From: Stenopsyche tienmushanensis
Taxonomy: Eukaryota > Arthropoda > Insecta > Trichoptera > Stenopsychidae
Assembly: GCA_008973525.1 (NCBI GenBank)
Contig: WACJ01000120.1
Location: 186,001-250,000, forward strand
DNA length: 64,000 bases
Reading direction: 5' to 3'
The translations under genes and the position numbers were made by a program. A model generated the notes under the pieces. The model saw only the letters and a list, made by a program, of their open reading frames with translations, had not been told where the DNA came from and did no database searches. Shown here piece by piece: positions 24,344 to 36,149 of the stretch. How positions within the stretch are numbered: the first letter of the stretch is position 1; the number at the start of each line of letters is the position of its first letter.

Positions 24344-26859
24344 TATATGATAGTATAAATTAATCAATATTTTGCCATGTCTTATTAATCATTGTAATAA
24401 ACATAGACGGATTATTAAATTTGTAGAGTCGTCAGTAAGTCGATTGCCAAAGTTTGATTAATTACAATTAATAACATTCCATGGAAGCAATTGGCTCTAA
24501 TTAGTTTTCGAATCTGCGTTTTAATTATCCATCTAATTTAATTAATTAGGTTGTTTTATGCGCGAAGGGATCAAACCATGGTGACATTTTGGTTTGAGGA
24601 TTACCACCTTCCGCCTTCTACAAATACTAAAATCGAATAAAACGTGTTTTATTAATGTTTTTACGATTTATTATAAAAAATGCCGTCGTAAATTTTTTCC
24701 TTGGCATTTCGCATAAGCGGCCATTACAAGCAGACGCATATATTTTGCCGAATACTAATGTAAAAGTCTTGTCATAAAAAGGACAACGAATTGCCGCACT
24801 GTCCCCTTAGAATGTTTTAAAAATATACACATTTCGGAACAGGACTTTTGGGCATATATGAATATGAAAATTTAAGGATCATATCCATTCGAATAATAAA
24901 TGGAATTAGTATGTCTGTTCGGAATACGTATTCGTTATTAATGTGAGAGTTATATATGCATGAAGCTCGATAGATCAATTACTTGAGCATCCGTCCGGAA
25001 GTCGCATGATATCGGTTAGACGTAATCTTGGATGAATCTATTTCCCGAGCTTATGGAATCGAAAAATTCGAGTTATGATGCTCAAAATTCAAAACTCTTG
25101 AAATTCAATAAAAATTGATCCTTTTCATACTAAAATCTACTAATTTTGTCCAAATTTATTCTAAATCTATTAGCAGATAATTGCACATGATTGGCATTTT
25201 TATATGTATCTGTTCGATTTTCCATTTAAAGGAGTGTTATTAAAATTATACCTATGCCTTTTTCTAATATGCTATGATTAAATAAGATGATATAAATTTA
25301 TAGGATATTTCAATTAGGACGCTTAAAATTTGTTATAGCAGCTGTTGTTATACAATAGAATATATCAAATGTATTGTGAATTGTTCAATAGTATGTGGCA
25401 AAATATTTTGGATAGTTATAGTGTTGAATAACGTATTCCAAATATCAAATTTTATTTTCAAAATCAGTGCTCCGTTTGCCAAAAAATATTATATTATATT
25501 ATAAAATATACAAAAAATTGATTAAAAAGATTAAAAAGTGTTTTAGAGGTAGGGATATCGAAAATATTTATACTTTCGACATTCAATATTTTTATATAAT
25601 AGAAATTCAAACCTAAACTTTATTCAAGCAACTGAGCCAAAGTAACACCAGCTCTTAGTGAAGAAAATCAGTTTAATGTAGTTATTTATCTGGATCATAT
25701 TAAAATATGATGGCAACTGAGCCATATTTATTATATATTCACATAGATATAAATAAGTTTCTATTCCATAAAAAGAGTTCTTAGTGTGAAATGACCATAA
25801 TAATAATAAAGATCACGGTTTGGTCTTCTCGCGGCCAAGACGAGCGGTCGGATCTCGGATTGTTCTCGTAGTTATACATTCGCTCTAAATTACTCCGCAA
25901 TCTTAGGAATATTTAATTGATTGATAATCGGATGTCTGTTTCCAGTCATTGCATTTGTCGTTCGATTGTTCTGGAACTATCATCCTGTAGCCGGCATGCG
26001 TAAGATTATACAGCGGCGTATTTATCTGAGTTTTGCCATTATGTAAAAATTATACCTTAATGCAACCCTAGTATTTTGTTCCCTATTTTACATTTGTTTT
26101 ATATTAAAAAAATGAGCATATAGAAATCTTTCAATGCATCTAAATTGGGATAAATTCAGATACAATATATAAAGCATACCTCTCACTGTCCGGTTGTCTG
26201 ATCATTTCATTGAGCAATTATTCATTCAGGTCAAATTTAACATGTATGCATGAGACCAACACGGATAAATTAATGCAATTAGGGTGAATTTAGAGGCATT
26301 TCTCCACATGCGTTCAAATGCTAATTGATGGAGCGTTACATCAATTGGCCACTAAATGGATTTTAATTAAATTAAACAATGAGATGGACGCTTTAAGGAT
26401 TTTCAGAAAATAATTGAAGTTTGCAGGAAAATATCTAATTGATTTAATTTATTATATGGCATTTGATAAATTGTGATCAATCCTTAAAATTAAACTTCAT
26501 ACAAAATTTTCATCATAAATGCAATTTATTGTTAAGAATTTTGCATTTATTGTATTACAGCATCATTTTAAAATTCATTTGGAAAACACATACTATAATT
26601 ATATATAATCTGCTGCTATTTCAGGAGAAATAAATGGTCGGTTGGGGTAATTAAGTTTTCCGAGTAGTAGAGTGACGGCTGCACCACAAGAAGCGACATA
26701 CTCTACCAAGAAATAAATATCCTCAGGGAGAGCCATTTACATTATTTATTGGATGAATAAAATGTTTCTGATGTATCTACATTATAGTAATATTTTTATA
26801 CATAGTCAAAGACAATCCTTATTTAATAATTGACTCATTCAGAAGAAAATGTGAATATA
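24344..26859. other. AT-rich DNA, nothing recognised
   Basis: About 2.5 kb without a recognised feature. The last two bases before the mariner (26858-26859) are its TA target duplication. Confidence 0.5.
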
Positions 26860-27051
26860 TTAGATGTATTGAAAAGTCTTTGCCGATTGTTTTACGGCGA
26901 AAGAGTTATTTTAATGTTTTCATTTTTATTTACAAATTCTTACAAAACATAATTTCCTTCATTACTATCTACTATTTCCTACAGGCTTTTGAATATTTCA
27001 ATTCATCTATTGAAAAATTCTTCTGGTTTTGAATTGAAATATGTACAAGTT

Positions 27052-27290
27052 CAGCTATCCTCTACGGTTTAGAGGATAAGTCTACGCGAGCCATAACGAA
27101 TATTTTTTTGCACCAGCCAACGAAACGAACATAATACTAACAAAAAGTGTGTTTTACTTTATATTAGAAATGGGAAAAATTCTTTCCAAAATCAGGATTT
27201 GAATATTAATCCTATAAATTCTTCATTTGATTTTTTTTTAACTTAAAAGTTATTATTTACTTTTTTGCTATAACAGAAATGTTCCGGCTT
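27052..27290 (+). repeat. Repeat family C, copy 2 (inside the mariner)
   Basis: It shares ordered blocks with 2816-3110: a CATAACGAATATT block, CAGCCAACGAAACGAACATA, ATACTAACAAAAAGTGTGTT and, further on, CATTTGATT with TTAACTTAAAAGTTATTATT. The GC-rich hAT-like terminus of copy 1 is not preserved here, where a CAGCTATCCTCTACGG stretch replaces it. Confidence 0.6.
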
Positions 27291-27309
27291 TTCCTACTCC
27301 TAAAAAGCT

Positions 27310-27590
27310 TTATGAATTTTTCAGAAATGAGCAGTTACAATTCTGAAAATTAGAACATTTCAATGTTTTCTCGAAGTAGTTTGGAATTCTTGGAGTTTAA
27401 AAAATTCGTTGATTTCTCGTTGCCTCCTTTTGGAATAAGGACTTTAGTAAGTTTTCTTTTTTTAATACATATGTGGGAAATCCTTTCCCTAGAAATTTTC
27501 TTCGAGATCATCTATATCTGATATTGGATATGACATCTTGAGAAGAAAAATATTGAGGTTTGAAGTATTGATAATTTATAATATTTACTA
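27310..27590 (+). repeat. Dispersed repeat family B, copy 2 (inside the mariner)
   Basis: It aligns over nearly its whole length with 61880-62165. Shared blocks in order are TTTTGGA-TAA-G, TTTTCTTTTTT, CATATGT-G-AAATCC, TTTCC-TAGAAAT, ATCTATATC-GATA and GACATCTT-AGAAGAAAAA. The first half also aligns with 561-700. No coding potential and no inverted termini are seen. Confidence 0.7.
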
Positions 27591-28690
27591 AAAAAATGAT
27601 AACCAATCCAACTTTAAAAAGGTTTTATTTTTTCGAACAGAGCATGATTAAGTAAAACTGTAACTAAGCGAGGATTATTTTGGAAAGTTTTTTTAGGCAG
27701 AAGAAAATTTTCATAATTTAGGACTTGAAATAAATGGAATGTTTTCTATTGATGGAAACTGCGGGGATTGATATATGAATGGGTTCAGGGGCCCCAAACT
27801 AAAATTTCGCCAAGGGCCTCTCAAGCGCCAAATCTGTTGAATATTAATTATGTGGTTTTTCCCAATTGAATTCCCCACTAAATCACTAAATTATTGACAT
27901 TTGACTCTCAATTTTTATTTACCATTTCCCATTGTTGACAATACATTTCTGCAGTTATTGTTTTGCTAGATTTCATAAATCCATAATGAATAATTCCATA
28001 AATGTGCCACCAAACGCATAAAAGAATCTTGGAGGTCGTCAATCCAGGCTTTGGAGTCGGAAATGGTTTTGAAAACGTTTACGACTTATGTTGTCATAAA
28101 CAATCCATTTTTCATCCCCAGTCACAATTTAATGCAAAAAAGGACGAAAATTTTATCTTGACAACAAAACTTTGAACGTATTTCGTCGCTCTGCTTTGTA
28201 ATTGTCGGACAATTCGTGAGGCATCCAAACAACCATTTGATTCATCTTCCTGATACGTTTGAAATGCTCTTGAGCTGTTCACAACGCTGAATGTATTCCT
28301 CTGCGATAATTATTCGATACTTGATCGAGGATCTGTTTCCACCATGGCTCCCCAATATGTCGTCATCAAGATTTTTCCAGTTCTAGGGGTATTTTTCAAA
28401 CATCGATTACCTTATTTAAATTTTACCGTAAGAATCTACCGTAAGTTTTATTTATGGATTTTGTAGTCTTGTTGTTGTTCAACCCATGTTCGAAAAACAA
28501 CAGTATATAATGTCGAATTTCACATTTCGACATTTTACCCTCAACAAAAATAACATTTTACCCGTAAATATTACTGAAAAATAGTTCTTAAAAATACCTA
28601 CGGTTATTCTGTCTTCACCGCATCTGGACAAAAACTGAGGTCAAAGAGACGTCCATCAAAATCGGCAAGGATTTATCCAAACATCTAATA

Positions 28691-28959
28691 TTACGTCAAA
28701 GGTATTAAAGCCATGTTAGCTTTTCTCGTCTATTTTATATGTATGTAAATGTTAATATAAAATAGACATGGTTTTCCCAAGATCATTTTTCAAATGACAT
28801 ATACGCGAATGTTTATACGGCTTATTGAAAATTATTGTTATGTAAAAATGTGTCAATAAGATATTCATTGAAATGGAAAACATTGTATTTTTGGTAGGAT
28901 GGAATTAATGGCTGATCGTGTATGTAACACCCTCATTCAGGCATCCTTTACTTTTATCC
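28691..28959. other. AT-rich spacer
   Basis: No feature recognised. Confidence 0.5.
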
Positions 28960-29230
28960 TTCGATGAGCATTTGTTTCGAAGAGATGGAGAGTCAGCTCG
29001 TCACCCAACGCTTGGGGGATTAAAGGGGAATGGAAGTGCAATGGAAGGTCGGGAACACATCCGCAGTGCGGGTCCGGGGGGAGCCTGGGACCTTGGAGTC
29101 CCCACGCGCATGCCCCACTACGTGATGCCCTTCACACTTTCTCCCCCATATACAAACAGGGAAGAAAGGGAACCCCAAACTACACTAAACCAAACGATAG
29201 CGCGGGAACCGCATTCACTCTCACCCTAGG
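28960..29230. other. GC-rich island
   Basis: A short block with high G+C, including GTGCGGGTCCGGGGGGAGCC near 29067 and many CC/GG runs, in otherwise AT-rich DNA. A plus frame of 103 codons (28918-29229) is open through it and is Pro-, Arg- and His-rich. It shows no known domain, and frames stay open easily in GC-rich DNA. Exon, CpG-type regulatory island or GC-rich repeat fragment are all possible. Confidence 0.3.
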
Positions 29231-30754
29231 ACTTGACTTCGGATCACATGTTAATATTGTGCCTAACAAACAACTACCCTAAAAGCTCATACCGACGTAT
29301 GTACATTCCCTTTAATCACGTTTAATTAACAAATCACAATTATCCTTATATTCGAAAAAAATATAGAAACGAAATAATTCATGTGGAACCAAATATTAAA
29401 GCCAATATAACACATTACAGCCGGGCGCTTTAAATGCATACAATTCTATTTCTTTTTAAAAAATGATACAATTCTTAAATCAGCCAATAGATTGAAACGA
29501 AATTTCAGTGGTGTTCACAAAAGAGCTTACCGCATGAATATACTTAAATATAACAGTAGTTTTCAATATTTGGGGTGTGTATTGGCGTGCTAAATTGTAA
29601 AAAATGACAACTTTTGGCTTGAACTGTATGATCAAATGGCAAGTAAACGTATGAACAAAGCATAAAGATAACATTCAATCAGTTCTATACAAAAATTATA
29701 TTTGAATTGTGAATTTGAACGAATTCTATGACGTATTAGTAAGATGTATATTTTGTAAGATTAAAATAGTTCTAAATATGTATATTATCATCACTAGAAA
29801 GGAATTTTAATTTATATCAAGTTTGTACGTCATTTTTTTCATGCTAAAATTACGTCATTATTATTACACGTAAACACGGAATGTAAAGTGTTTTAATGTA
29901 TTTTTTAAATATGAACATTATCACATGACATATTTAAATGATTCATTTTCAAGGGGGACATTTCAAAGTGTCGGTAAATCATCGATTTCATTACTAACTC
30001 CATCCGGAGTGCTTGTATAAATATATCAACTTTAGGGGTGTTCTCTCTCTTTCTAATTTCCATCCTATATTGCAAAAAAGAGGAAAACGACCCTTTCTAA
30101 ACGGGTGGCGAATTTCTTAACCGTCTGTAGCGAGATAAATTAACATGTGCGTGTTACGCGCTGATTCTTATACAACTTTTCTGCGGCTCGCTTGAATTTC
30201 TGGTGGGTTTTGCAGCTCAGTGTCGCCACCACAAAGATGGGGTTGTTGGAAAAAAAAAATCTTTCGCCAAGCCATAATCTACTCTGTTCTTCTATCGATA
30301 TGAAACTTTTCCGTGAAGGAATTATACTTGCCCAACGTGGGAATTTCAAGTTCTCTACGTTGATTTGTGATAGGCTGGGGGGTGTAAAAGGAGGGGGTGA
30401 ATCTGAGATAAAATCTGCCTGAGCGAGCTTTAGACGGGGACCCTCGGGCCTTTTTTGGGGACGAAATTGGTAGTTAAAAAAGAAGATGATAAAGGCTTGA
30501 GAAAAATAAACATTCGACGGGCCGGGCCGTTACAAATTGCCCCATGTCATAAAAAGCCTTAATCTTTATTCCTATATCGTACTCAACAATTTGTAACCAC
30601 AATTCTTCGAAAAAGTTCCATAATTCATTTTCATAAGGGCTTTTCTCACATGTATTAGGCGCTGATAAAATAAGTGAACGCTCATCTTTCGACTTGTATT
30701 TCAATATCAAACTTTACAACTGTATTAATGGCAGTACTTTCGAAAAATTACATT
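29231..30754. other. AT-rich DNA left of the tandem duplication
   Basis: No recognised gene. Two overlapping antisense frames near 30140-30422 (69 and 76 codons) and one at 30474-30710 (minus, 78 codons) have no family resemblance. Position 30754 is the last unique base before the duplicated unit. Confidence 0.5.
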
Positions 30755-31699
30755 GAGTATTCTCTGAAAAACTAAAAAAAGACTTTTGGGAATCATGCCG
30801 GAAAATATTTAATTATGGAAAAAATGCTCTATCGGCGAACAAAGACGCTCAAGATTAATTAACATCCTACGCAAGAAAATGATAAATTTATTCAGACGCT
30901 ATTATTCTTAAGAATATTTCTGCACTTGAATATGCCGAATTTGAATTTCATCAGTATCCAGGGTGACAAAAAACAGCAGTGGGATTATATTCCTTAAGGG
31001 GTTGAAACGCAAAACTAAAAACTTCAATTTAAATTATTTAAAAACCACCTTCCAATTTTCCAAAATTTATCAAATTGCTATTCAAGCTTATATATTATAC
31101 TTACATTGAATTGTGCAATGGGAAAACCTGTCTTGTGGAGTAAGTAATTAATTGTCGATTCTCGAATGAAAAAACCTGACTAATATTTTGCATAATATTT
31201 TTAACACGTATCTCGTACGATATTGTAGTGTAAGCGGATAAAAATAATATAAACCCACAAATATAAATGTAAAACGAAGAATATTTTCCTATAAATACAA
31301 AGTATACTTGCCTAAATTTGAATACATATTTTTTTACATAAACATTAAGGATACCGGATGAAAAAAACGTTTTTTGACCTTATACTTTGCAATGATCAAT
31401 TCCACTTGTCAATTTATTAATTGGCGGGCATCTAAAGTAAATGAGTCAAACTCAAAGGTTAATATGAGCCATATTAAACATGCTAAAGTTAAGGTGGGCT
31501 TCAAAAACAAAATACTGAACAGTTTTGGCAGTTTTGAACAGAATTCGGGGATATCAAAAAAAATTTTAGTCCAAAATTTTGAACGTAGAAATATCCGGTT
31601 TATTTCGGTTAAAGCAAAAATTTAAACATTGTAACGATTAATAAAATTGGGCAGAGTATATTAAATCTAAATTATATTGAATTATCTGTTTATGCTTCT

Positions 31700-31764
31700 G
31701 TAGGAACGCTCAAATAAACAAACACAAGGTCGCAAAATGTGTGAATACTTTGCGATACACCTAA
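31700..31764 (-). mobile_element. Solo mariner-type terminus (unit 1)
   Basis: On the minus strand it begins TTAGGTGTATCGCAAAGTAT, continues with an ATTTTGCGACCTT block, and is flanked by TA (31765-31766). It aligns with the arms of the palindromic element at 59133-59313 (TTAGGTGTATCGAAAAGTAT, ATTTTGTGACCTT). The other end was not found within the unit, so this is a single remaining end. Confidence 0.6.
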
Positions 31765-31914
31765 TATTAAGTTGGTTTTTCATTTAAAAACGAAATTTTC
31801 CTCCAATACCCCTATATTTTACAATAGTAATTGTTATCGAATAGTTTGAAACAAATTTATACATAAAAATAACGAATGCTCAATAAAAATATTATTACTA
31901 GTTTGTACAAAAAA

Positions 31915-32466
31915 TTATAAAAATGTTTTCATGCACTGATTTTTTGCAGTCTGTTTAATGCTGATTGGTCTTAAAAACGAAAATACGTTGTATTCCGTTA
32001 TCATTATTGCATATAATTTTAAATAGAATTCTATTAAGGCGTTTAAAGTTGTACGAGCCGATTTATAAAAAATAAATTTGACTATACTTATCGATATAAT
32101 GACATACCCAAGAACAGCAATGCTTGCGCTAGATAACCGGCAATAGATGCTTTTGCGAAATATGAATTCAGCAAGATATGACTGAATTTTTGGAGCAAAA
32201 AATTTGATATCCCCAGAAACATCCTTCATTTCATTGTGCCATATCCGCAAATTGACATAGATGAAATTCATATGCGGTATTTCCTGAACATTCAGGATTT
32301 TTCGTCGCCATATAAACTGGAATAAGTTTAAATAAAAAGCACAATAAAATGCCTCGATAGATCTCCAAAATATTAATAATTTCATATTAAATTCTATGGT
32401 TGAACCGGGAAAAATTGAGGCATTTGAAAGTGATTTTGCAATATTGGAAAATATTGATTTAACCAC
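31915..32466 (-). CDS. Unassigned 183-codon open frame (unit 1)
   Basis: This is the longest uninterrupted frame in the window and it occurs identically in unit 2. The product would be rich in Ile, Phe, Lys and Ser, with at least one clear hydrophobic segment (about residues 113-131, ASIAVLGYVIISISIVKFIF). Aromatic-rich stretches near residues 30-53 (FWRSIEAFYCAFYLNLFQFIW) could also be membrane-associated. I recognise no family, catalytic motif or signal peptide. The codons are as AT-rich as the surroundings, so there is no compositional support for real coding. It may be a decayed membrane-protein exon, a transposon-borne frame, or chance in a low-stop AT stretch. Confidence 0.2.
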   Translation of the reverse strand: MVKSIFSNIAKSLSNASIFPGSTIEFNMKLLIFWRSIEAFYCAFYLNLFQFIWRRKILNVQEIPHMNFIYVNLRIWHNEMKDVSGDIKFFAPKIQSYLAEFIFRKSIYCRLSSASIAVLGYVIISISIVKFIFYKSARTTLNALIEFYLKLYAIMITEYNVFSFLRPISIKQTAKNQCMKTFL

Positions 32467-32548
32467 TTAACCATCATTGAGTCAACATGGAGCCCCTGTT
32501 ATTTTGTATGTATGTATTACCATATTTAATTTCTGTGATGATTTAGAT

Positions 32549-32875
32549 CAGCGCTTCTTAAACTTATGTAGTCCGCGGACCCCTTTTTGGAGCAAAATTT
32601 CCTTCGCGGACCCCTCTTGAGCAAATTTTTTCTCGCGGACCCCCTTTTGAACAATTTTTTTTTTGGTGAACCTCATCCCAACCCTTGTGACTTAATTTTT
32701 CAAACAAACAAACATTTCCTGGCCAAAATAGAGCTTCTTATAATGTTTTCTGTAAATAATTTCACGAAAATATCTTGTTCAACTACAGATAAATGTTTTT
32801 TGATATCTTCGCGGACCCCCGAAAATGGCTTCGCGGACCCCCAGGGGTCCGCGGACTCCTGTTTAAGAACCGCTG
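32549..32875. mobile_element. hAT MITE with perfect 8-bp target duplication (unit 1)
   Basis: A 327-bp non-autonomous element. The 5' end is CAGCGCTTCTTAAAC followed shortly by GTCCGCGGACCCC. The 3' end read in reverse is CAGCGGTTCTTAAAC followed by GTCCGCGGACCCC. Both sides carry the identical 8-bp ATTTAGAT (32541-32548 and 32876-32883), the hallmark of hAT insertion. Inside both ends the motif CGCGGACCCC is repeated in direct orientation (about 32574, 32606, 32634, 32812 and 32832), typical of subterminal transposase binding sites. There is no transposase gene, so mobility would depend on a partner elsewhere. Confidence 0.93.
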
Positions 32876-33663
32876 ATTTAGATGATCTTCGTCTAGATCT
32901 GGTGGGATATTTATGATATAATTCATTTTGGAAAATTGAAATGATTAAAACCGAAGCTTATAAAAAAAATGTCACAATTTAGTTGACTAAAAATTTTTGG
33001 TATGAATTGGTGGACAAAAAAAAGCATATGAAGAATTTCAGGGATTAAATTGGGAAGCTTTTATATATCCTATACATTTGCTGAATATTTTTTCTTCTAA
33101 ATATTATTTATTTAAGTATATACGGATCTTTTTAAATTTATTAAACTTATATTTGCTTTTTGGACTTGTTTTGTTAGCGAGTTAAATTAACCAAGCAGGA
33201 GAATGGAAGAGGTCGGGTGTGGTTTTTTCGATCGGTTTTTTAACATTTTTTTATGTGGAAAGTATTAAATATAGAATATTGATATTTAGTATGTCGGCTA
33301 GGCAATCTTTATTGAACTTAAAAATATTTTTTAAAGTTTGGCAAAGTATGGTAGTGAGAGTGGGCGGGAGCCACGTATGTCGGTGGGCGAGCGATGATAT
33401 TCTTTACCATGGAACTGTCCTGAACAAGTCATTTGCATCATTAAAAAAATATGTTTTTACTTTGTATAATATTTTATATAGATTAGACTATAATTAAAAA
33501 GAAATATTGGAAAATAAAAAGCATAGTGAACGATTAAAAAAAGTTTGTGTTTTTACCAATAATTTTTGTAGTTTTTTGTTCATTAAATGAACACTTTAGA
33601 ATATTTTTTGATAATTGTAATCTATACGATGAAGACATTTATTATACATGTGCTTGCCATATT

Positions 33664-33870
33664 TTATAAAGAATGCTCAACTACAGCGTATGGGAGCACT
33701 TCCATGAGCTTGGAAAAAGTAGTTTCGAGAAAAACGCGTTTAAAGTTTTTCCTCTCCTCAGCTTCGCGAAGAGCAGCTTCTTCTCGTTGGCCTATAACTC
33801 TGTGAATTTCATTTATATTGACTTGAAATTTACTGAAAGTTTTCTTAACCATTGGTTCTTTCCGATACAC
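33664..33870 (-). pseudogene. Possible tail of a TTAA-element transposase (unit 1)
   Basis: A 68-codon minus-strand frame. Its middle, NINEIHRVIGQREEAALREAEERKNFKR, has the charged R-x(n)-EEAALREAEER character seen at the C-terminus of Mutator-like transposases. It lies next to the conserved TTTCGAGAAAAACGCGTTT motif (33722-33740), which also occurs beside the transposase remnant at 52.5 kb, and 24 bp from a TTAA-flanked arm. The resemblance is short and could be coincidental. Confidence 0.3.
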
Positions 33871-33893
33871 GAATAAAAAAATTGAAAAACAAG

Positions 33894-33932
33894 GTAGAAA
33901 CGTCCCTTAAGGCTTAAGGGGTCTTTTTCTAC
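33894..33932. repeat. Facing TTAA-flanked arms, 3 bp apart (unit 1)
   Basis: The left arm GTAGAAACGTCCCTTAA and the right arm TTAAGGGGTCTTTTTCTAC are imperfect inverted copies separated by GGC. This could be two TTAA-class transposon ends abutting, an excision scar, or simply a hairpin. The far ends of the putative elements were not found. Confidence 0.5.
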
Positions 33933-35756
33933 GTTTCACACATAGGCTTTATGTTCTAAGTGTCAAGATTGTCGAAATAGTTTTTTTTCAATATTTTGAA
34001 AAAATACCCAAAATTTCACCTTTAAATCATCATTTCTTTTTAATCGATGATTGTAATAGTACAAAATAACTATTTTTATATTATGTAATAAATTTTTGAT
34101 CTAAATAAATCATTATTTTATGTAATTGGTTTAAATAAAATTACTTCTAAGCTTTCAAAGTCACATAAAATGTGCAAACGAATGCGGAATATCTACTTCT
34201 AAATTCTTTAAACAAAAAACTGACAACTATTTGGAACTAAGTTCAGTTTTAAAAGCTTCACTAAATTATTCCCTTTCCAACAATATGCTACATCATTTTT
34301 TTATACAAATCATTTAATAGGTAACTTGAAGAGGTACCAATTTGCCAGGGTCAGGACTAAAAAAATATTTTTTATTAAATTTGTTCAAAATGGCCACCTC
34401 TGCTTTGTATGCACCCACGACACGTTTTCCTTATTTTAGCTTTAGTTGTCTAGAGTAGCATTTTTTAAAATTTTTGCACTTCAGTTCAGTTTTCACAATG
34501 ACTGCATTCATTCCCTCAATTAGAACTTCTTTTGTGGACACCTCTGTCATATAAATTAATTATTTTGGCGGCCCTATTCCATAGCTCGCACGGTCTTCAG
34601 ATCTGACACCACTGGATTCCTTTATCTAAAACGCGATCAAAAATCCGTTTTTGCAAACGTTATGAAAATTAAAATCATATATATATATTAACGTAATTTT
34701 AGTATTTTGCATTTTATTTACATTTAGTATTTACAAAATCCACATTTTTTAAATGGCAGCGAATTATGATGGTTTCTGTTCCCGCAAGCAATGTGTTAAG
34801 TTAGTATATGTTGAGCTGAAAGTAGACACAAACAAGCTGCTGATTGAATGAATGGACAAATGTCTTTCGCGACAGACGCACTGACGACACCGAACAATGA
34901 AACCTTTTCTCTGTCATTACTACGTTTTTGTCATGAAACAAAAAAAGAAATAAGGACAAAAATGTTTGGAAGTTTGCTCTTTGGGTCCAAACTAAACGAA
35001 TTACGATCATACCCAAGCACGTCATGGTCACGGCCGTGTACAATGAATATATCCCCGAAATGCCGTTCGGGACCTCCTTTTCATTACGTTCATCTACGAC
35101 CATATAAAACCTTTATTATGAAATTAATGAGAAGGGTCAACTAGTTGTATTGTGTTCGTACCCATTTTTTTGTCTTGCTTTCATAATAAATTATAGGGAA
35201 CGTATCTGCGGCCTTTTGTGCGATGATTCCGCGTAGGAGAATATACCATATTAAAGCTCAAAGGAATGTACAGGTTTGGTGTTGAGCAAAAGCTGTAAAT
35301 AGAAACGACGTCCATTATATCCTATAACTTTATATAAATAATATTCACATGCGTTTGTATGTCATATGAGATGTTTGGCTTTGAGACTCGTTATTAACGT
35401 CACGTTGTTAAAACCTTATGTATGCATATCAAGATAATAAAAGTATTTATAAAAAGGTACATCAGATGTTATTAGATATTAGATAAGTCCGGTAGAGGTT
35501 GATGGAGGTTATTAAAATACGGTTGGACATCTCCGGGAGGAGGCCTCATGTATGGATGCCATGAAGCTAAATTTATGGAGGCCATGGCCATATCAGGTAG
35601 ATAAACGATCTATTAAAAGAGGAAACCGCGGGATAAACTGAAATGTTAGTATGCATTATCGGTAGTCAAGCCTATATAGACGGATGGGTATAAAATAAAG
35701 AGATTACTCTAACTTATACTAAAACAGTTAGGGAGATATCAAGTAAAATATTAACT

Positions 35757-35940
35757 TGTTTTTATGCATTGCTTTATTTTCTTTTGGAAATTGTTCGCTA
35801 TAAGAAAAGTCTGTGTAATATATATTAAAATAATCTAGCTTTAATGGTCCAGTTGACGTATAGAAACATACACATAGTAGAGGCGGTACGACGCTATCTA
35901 GGAATGGTCGTATCTAGGGATCCCAAATATTGGTAAAATC
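35757..35940 (+). repeat. Dispersed repeat family A (unit 1)
   Basis: It contains a TTTTATGCATTGC leader, the core TGTGTAATATATATTAAAAT, a CTTTAATGGTCCAGTTGACG block, GTATAGAAACATACACATAG, and AGAGGCGGTACGACGC. The order matches the copy at 14018, including the ACACA stretch, but the sequence is more diverged. The 3' GTTGGAGTTTC part is missing. Confidence 0.6.
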
Positions 35941-36149
35941 AATTAATATGAAATTTGTAAAGCATTCGAATATTCGAGTATTCGAATATTTTATATATTT
36001 TTTAACAAGGCAAAATTGAGGTTAATTTTTTATCTGTATTCGATATTTCGAACCTCCTGTCGGGTTCGTCCTCGCAGATTAAGTTATCCCGCGTTCATAT
36101 AGTCAAACGTTGAATTTTTCGGAAATGTGCAGTTTGGAAATAGCAAAAA

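Larger units (their letters stand above)
26860..28688 (-). mobile_element. mariner transposon with both ends, interrupted by other repeats
   Basis: Terminal inverted repeats are visible: left TTAGATGTATTGAAAAGTC then TTTGCCGATTG, and right (minus strand) TTAGATGTTTGGATAAATCC then TTGCCGATT. Both are flanked by TA (26858-26859 and 28689-28690). The minus strand encodes a decayed transposase. VETDPRSSIE (DNA-binding domain) lies near 28340, followed by a degraded linker. Near 28120 is IVTGDEKWIVYD with the first catalytic Asp intact, and then YGIIHYGFMKSSKTI. The C-terminal half is interrupted at about 27040-27850 by fragments of families C and B, and the element resumes at the left end. The interruption accounts for its length exceeding the usual 1.3 kb of mariners. 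Confidence 0.8.

Noticed and set aside
34801..35144. Two antisense open frames of 98-100 codons (also 40993-41336)
   Set aside because: They overlap on opposite strands, show no motif, and being in the identical tandem copies gives no conservation evidence.
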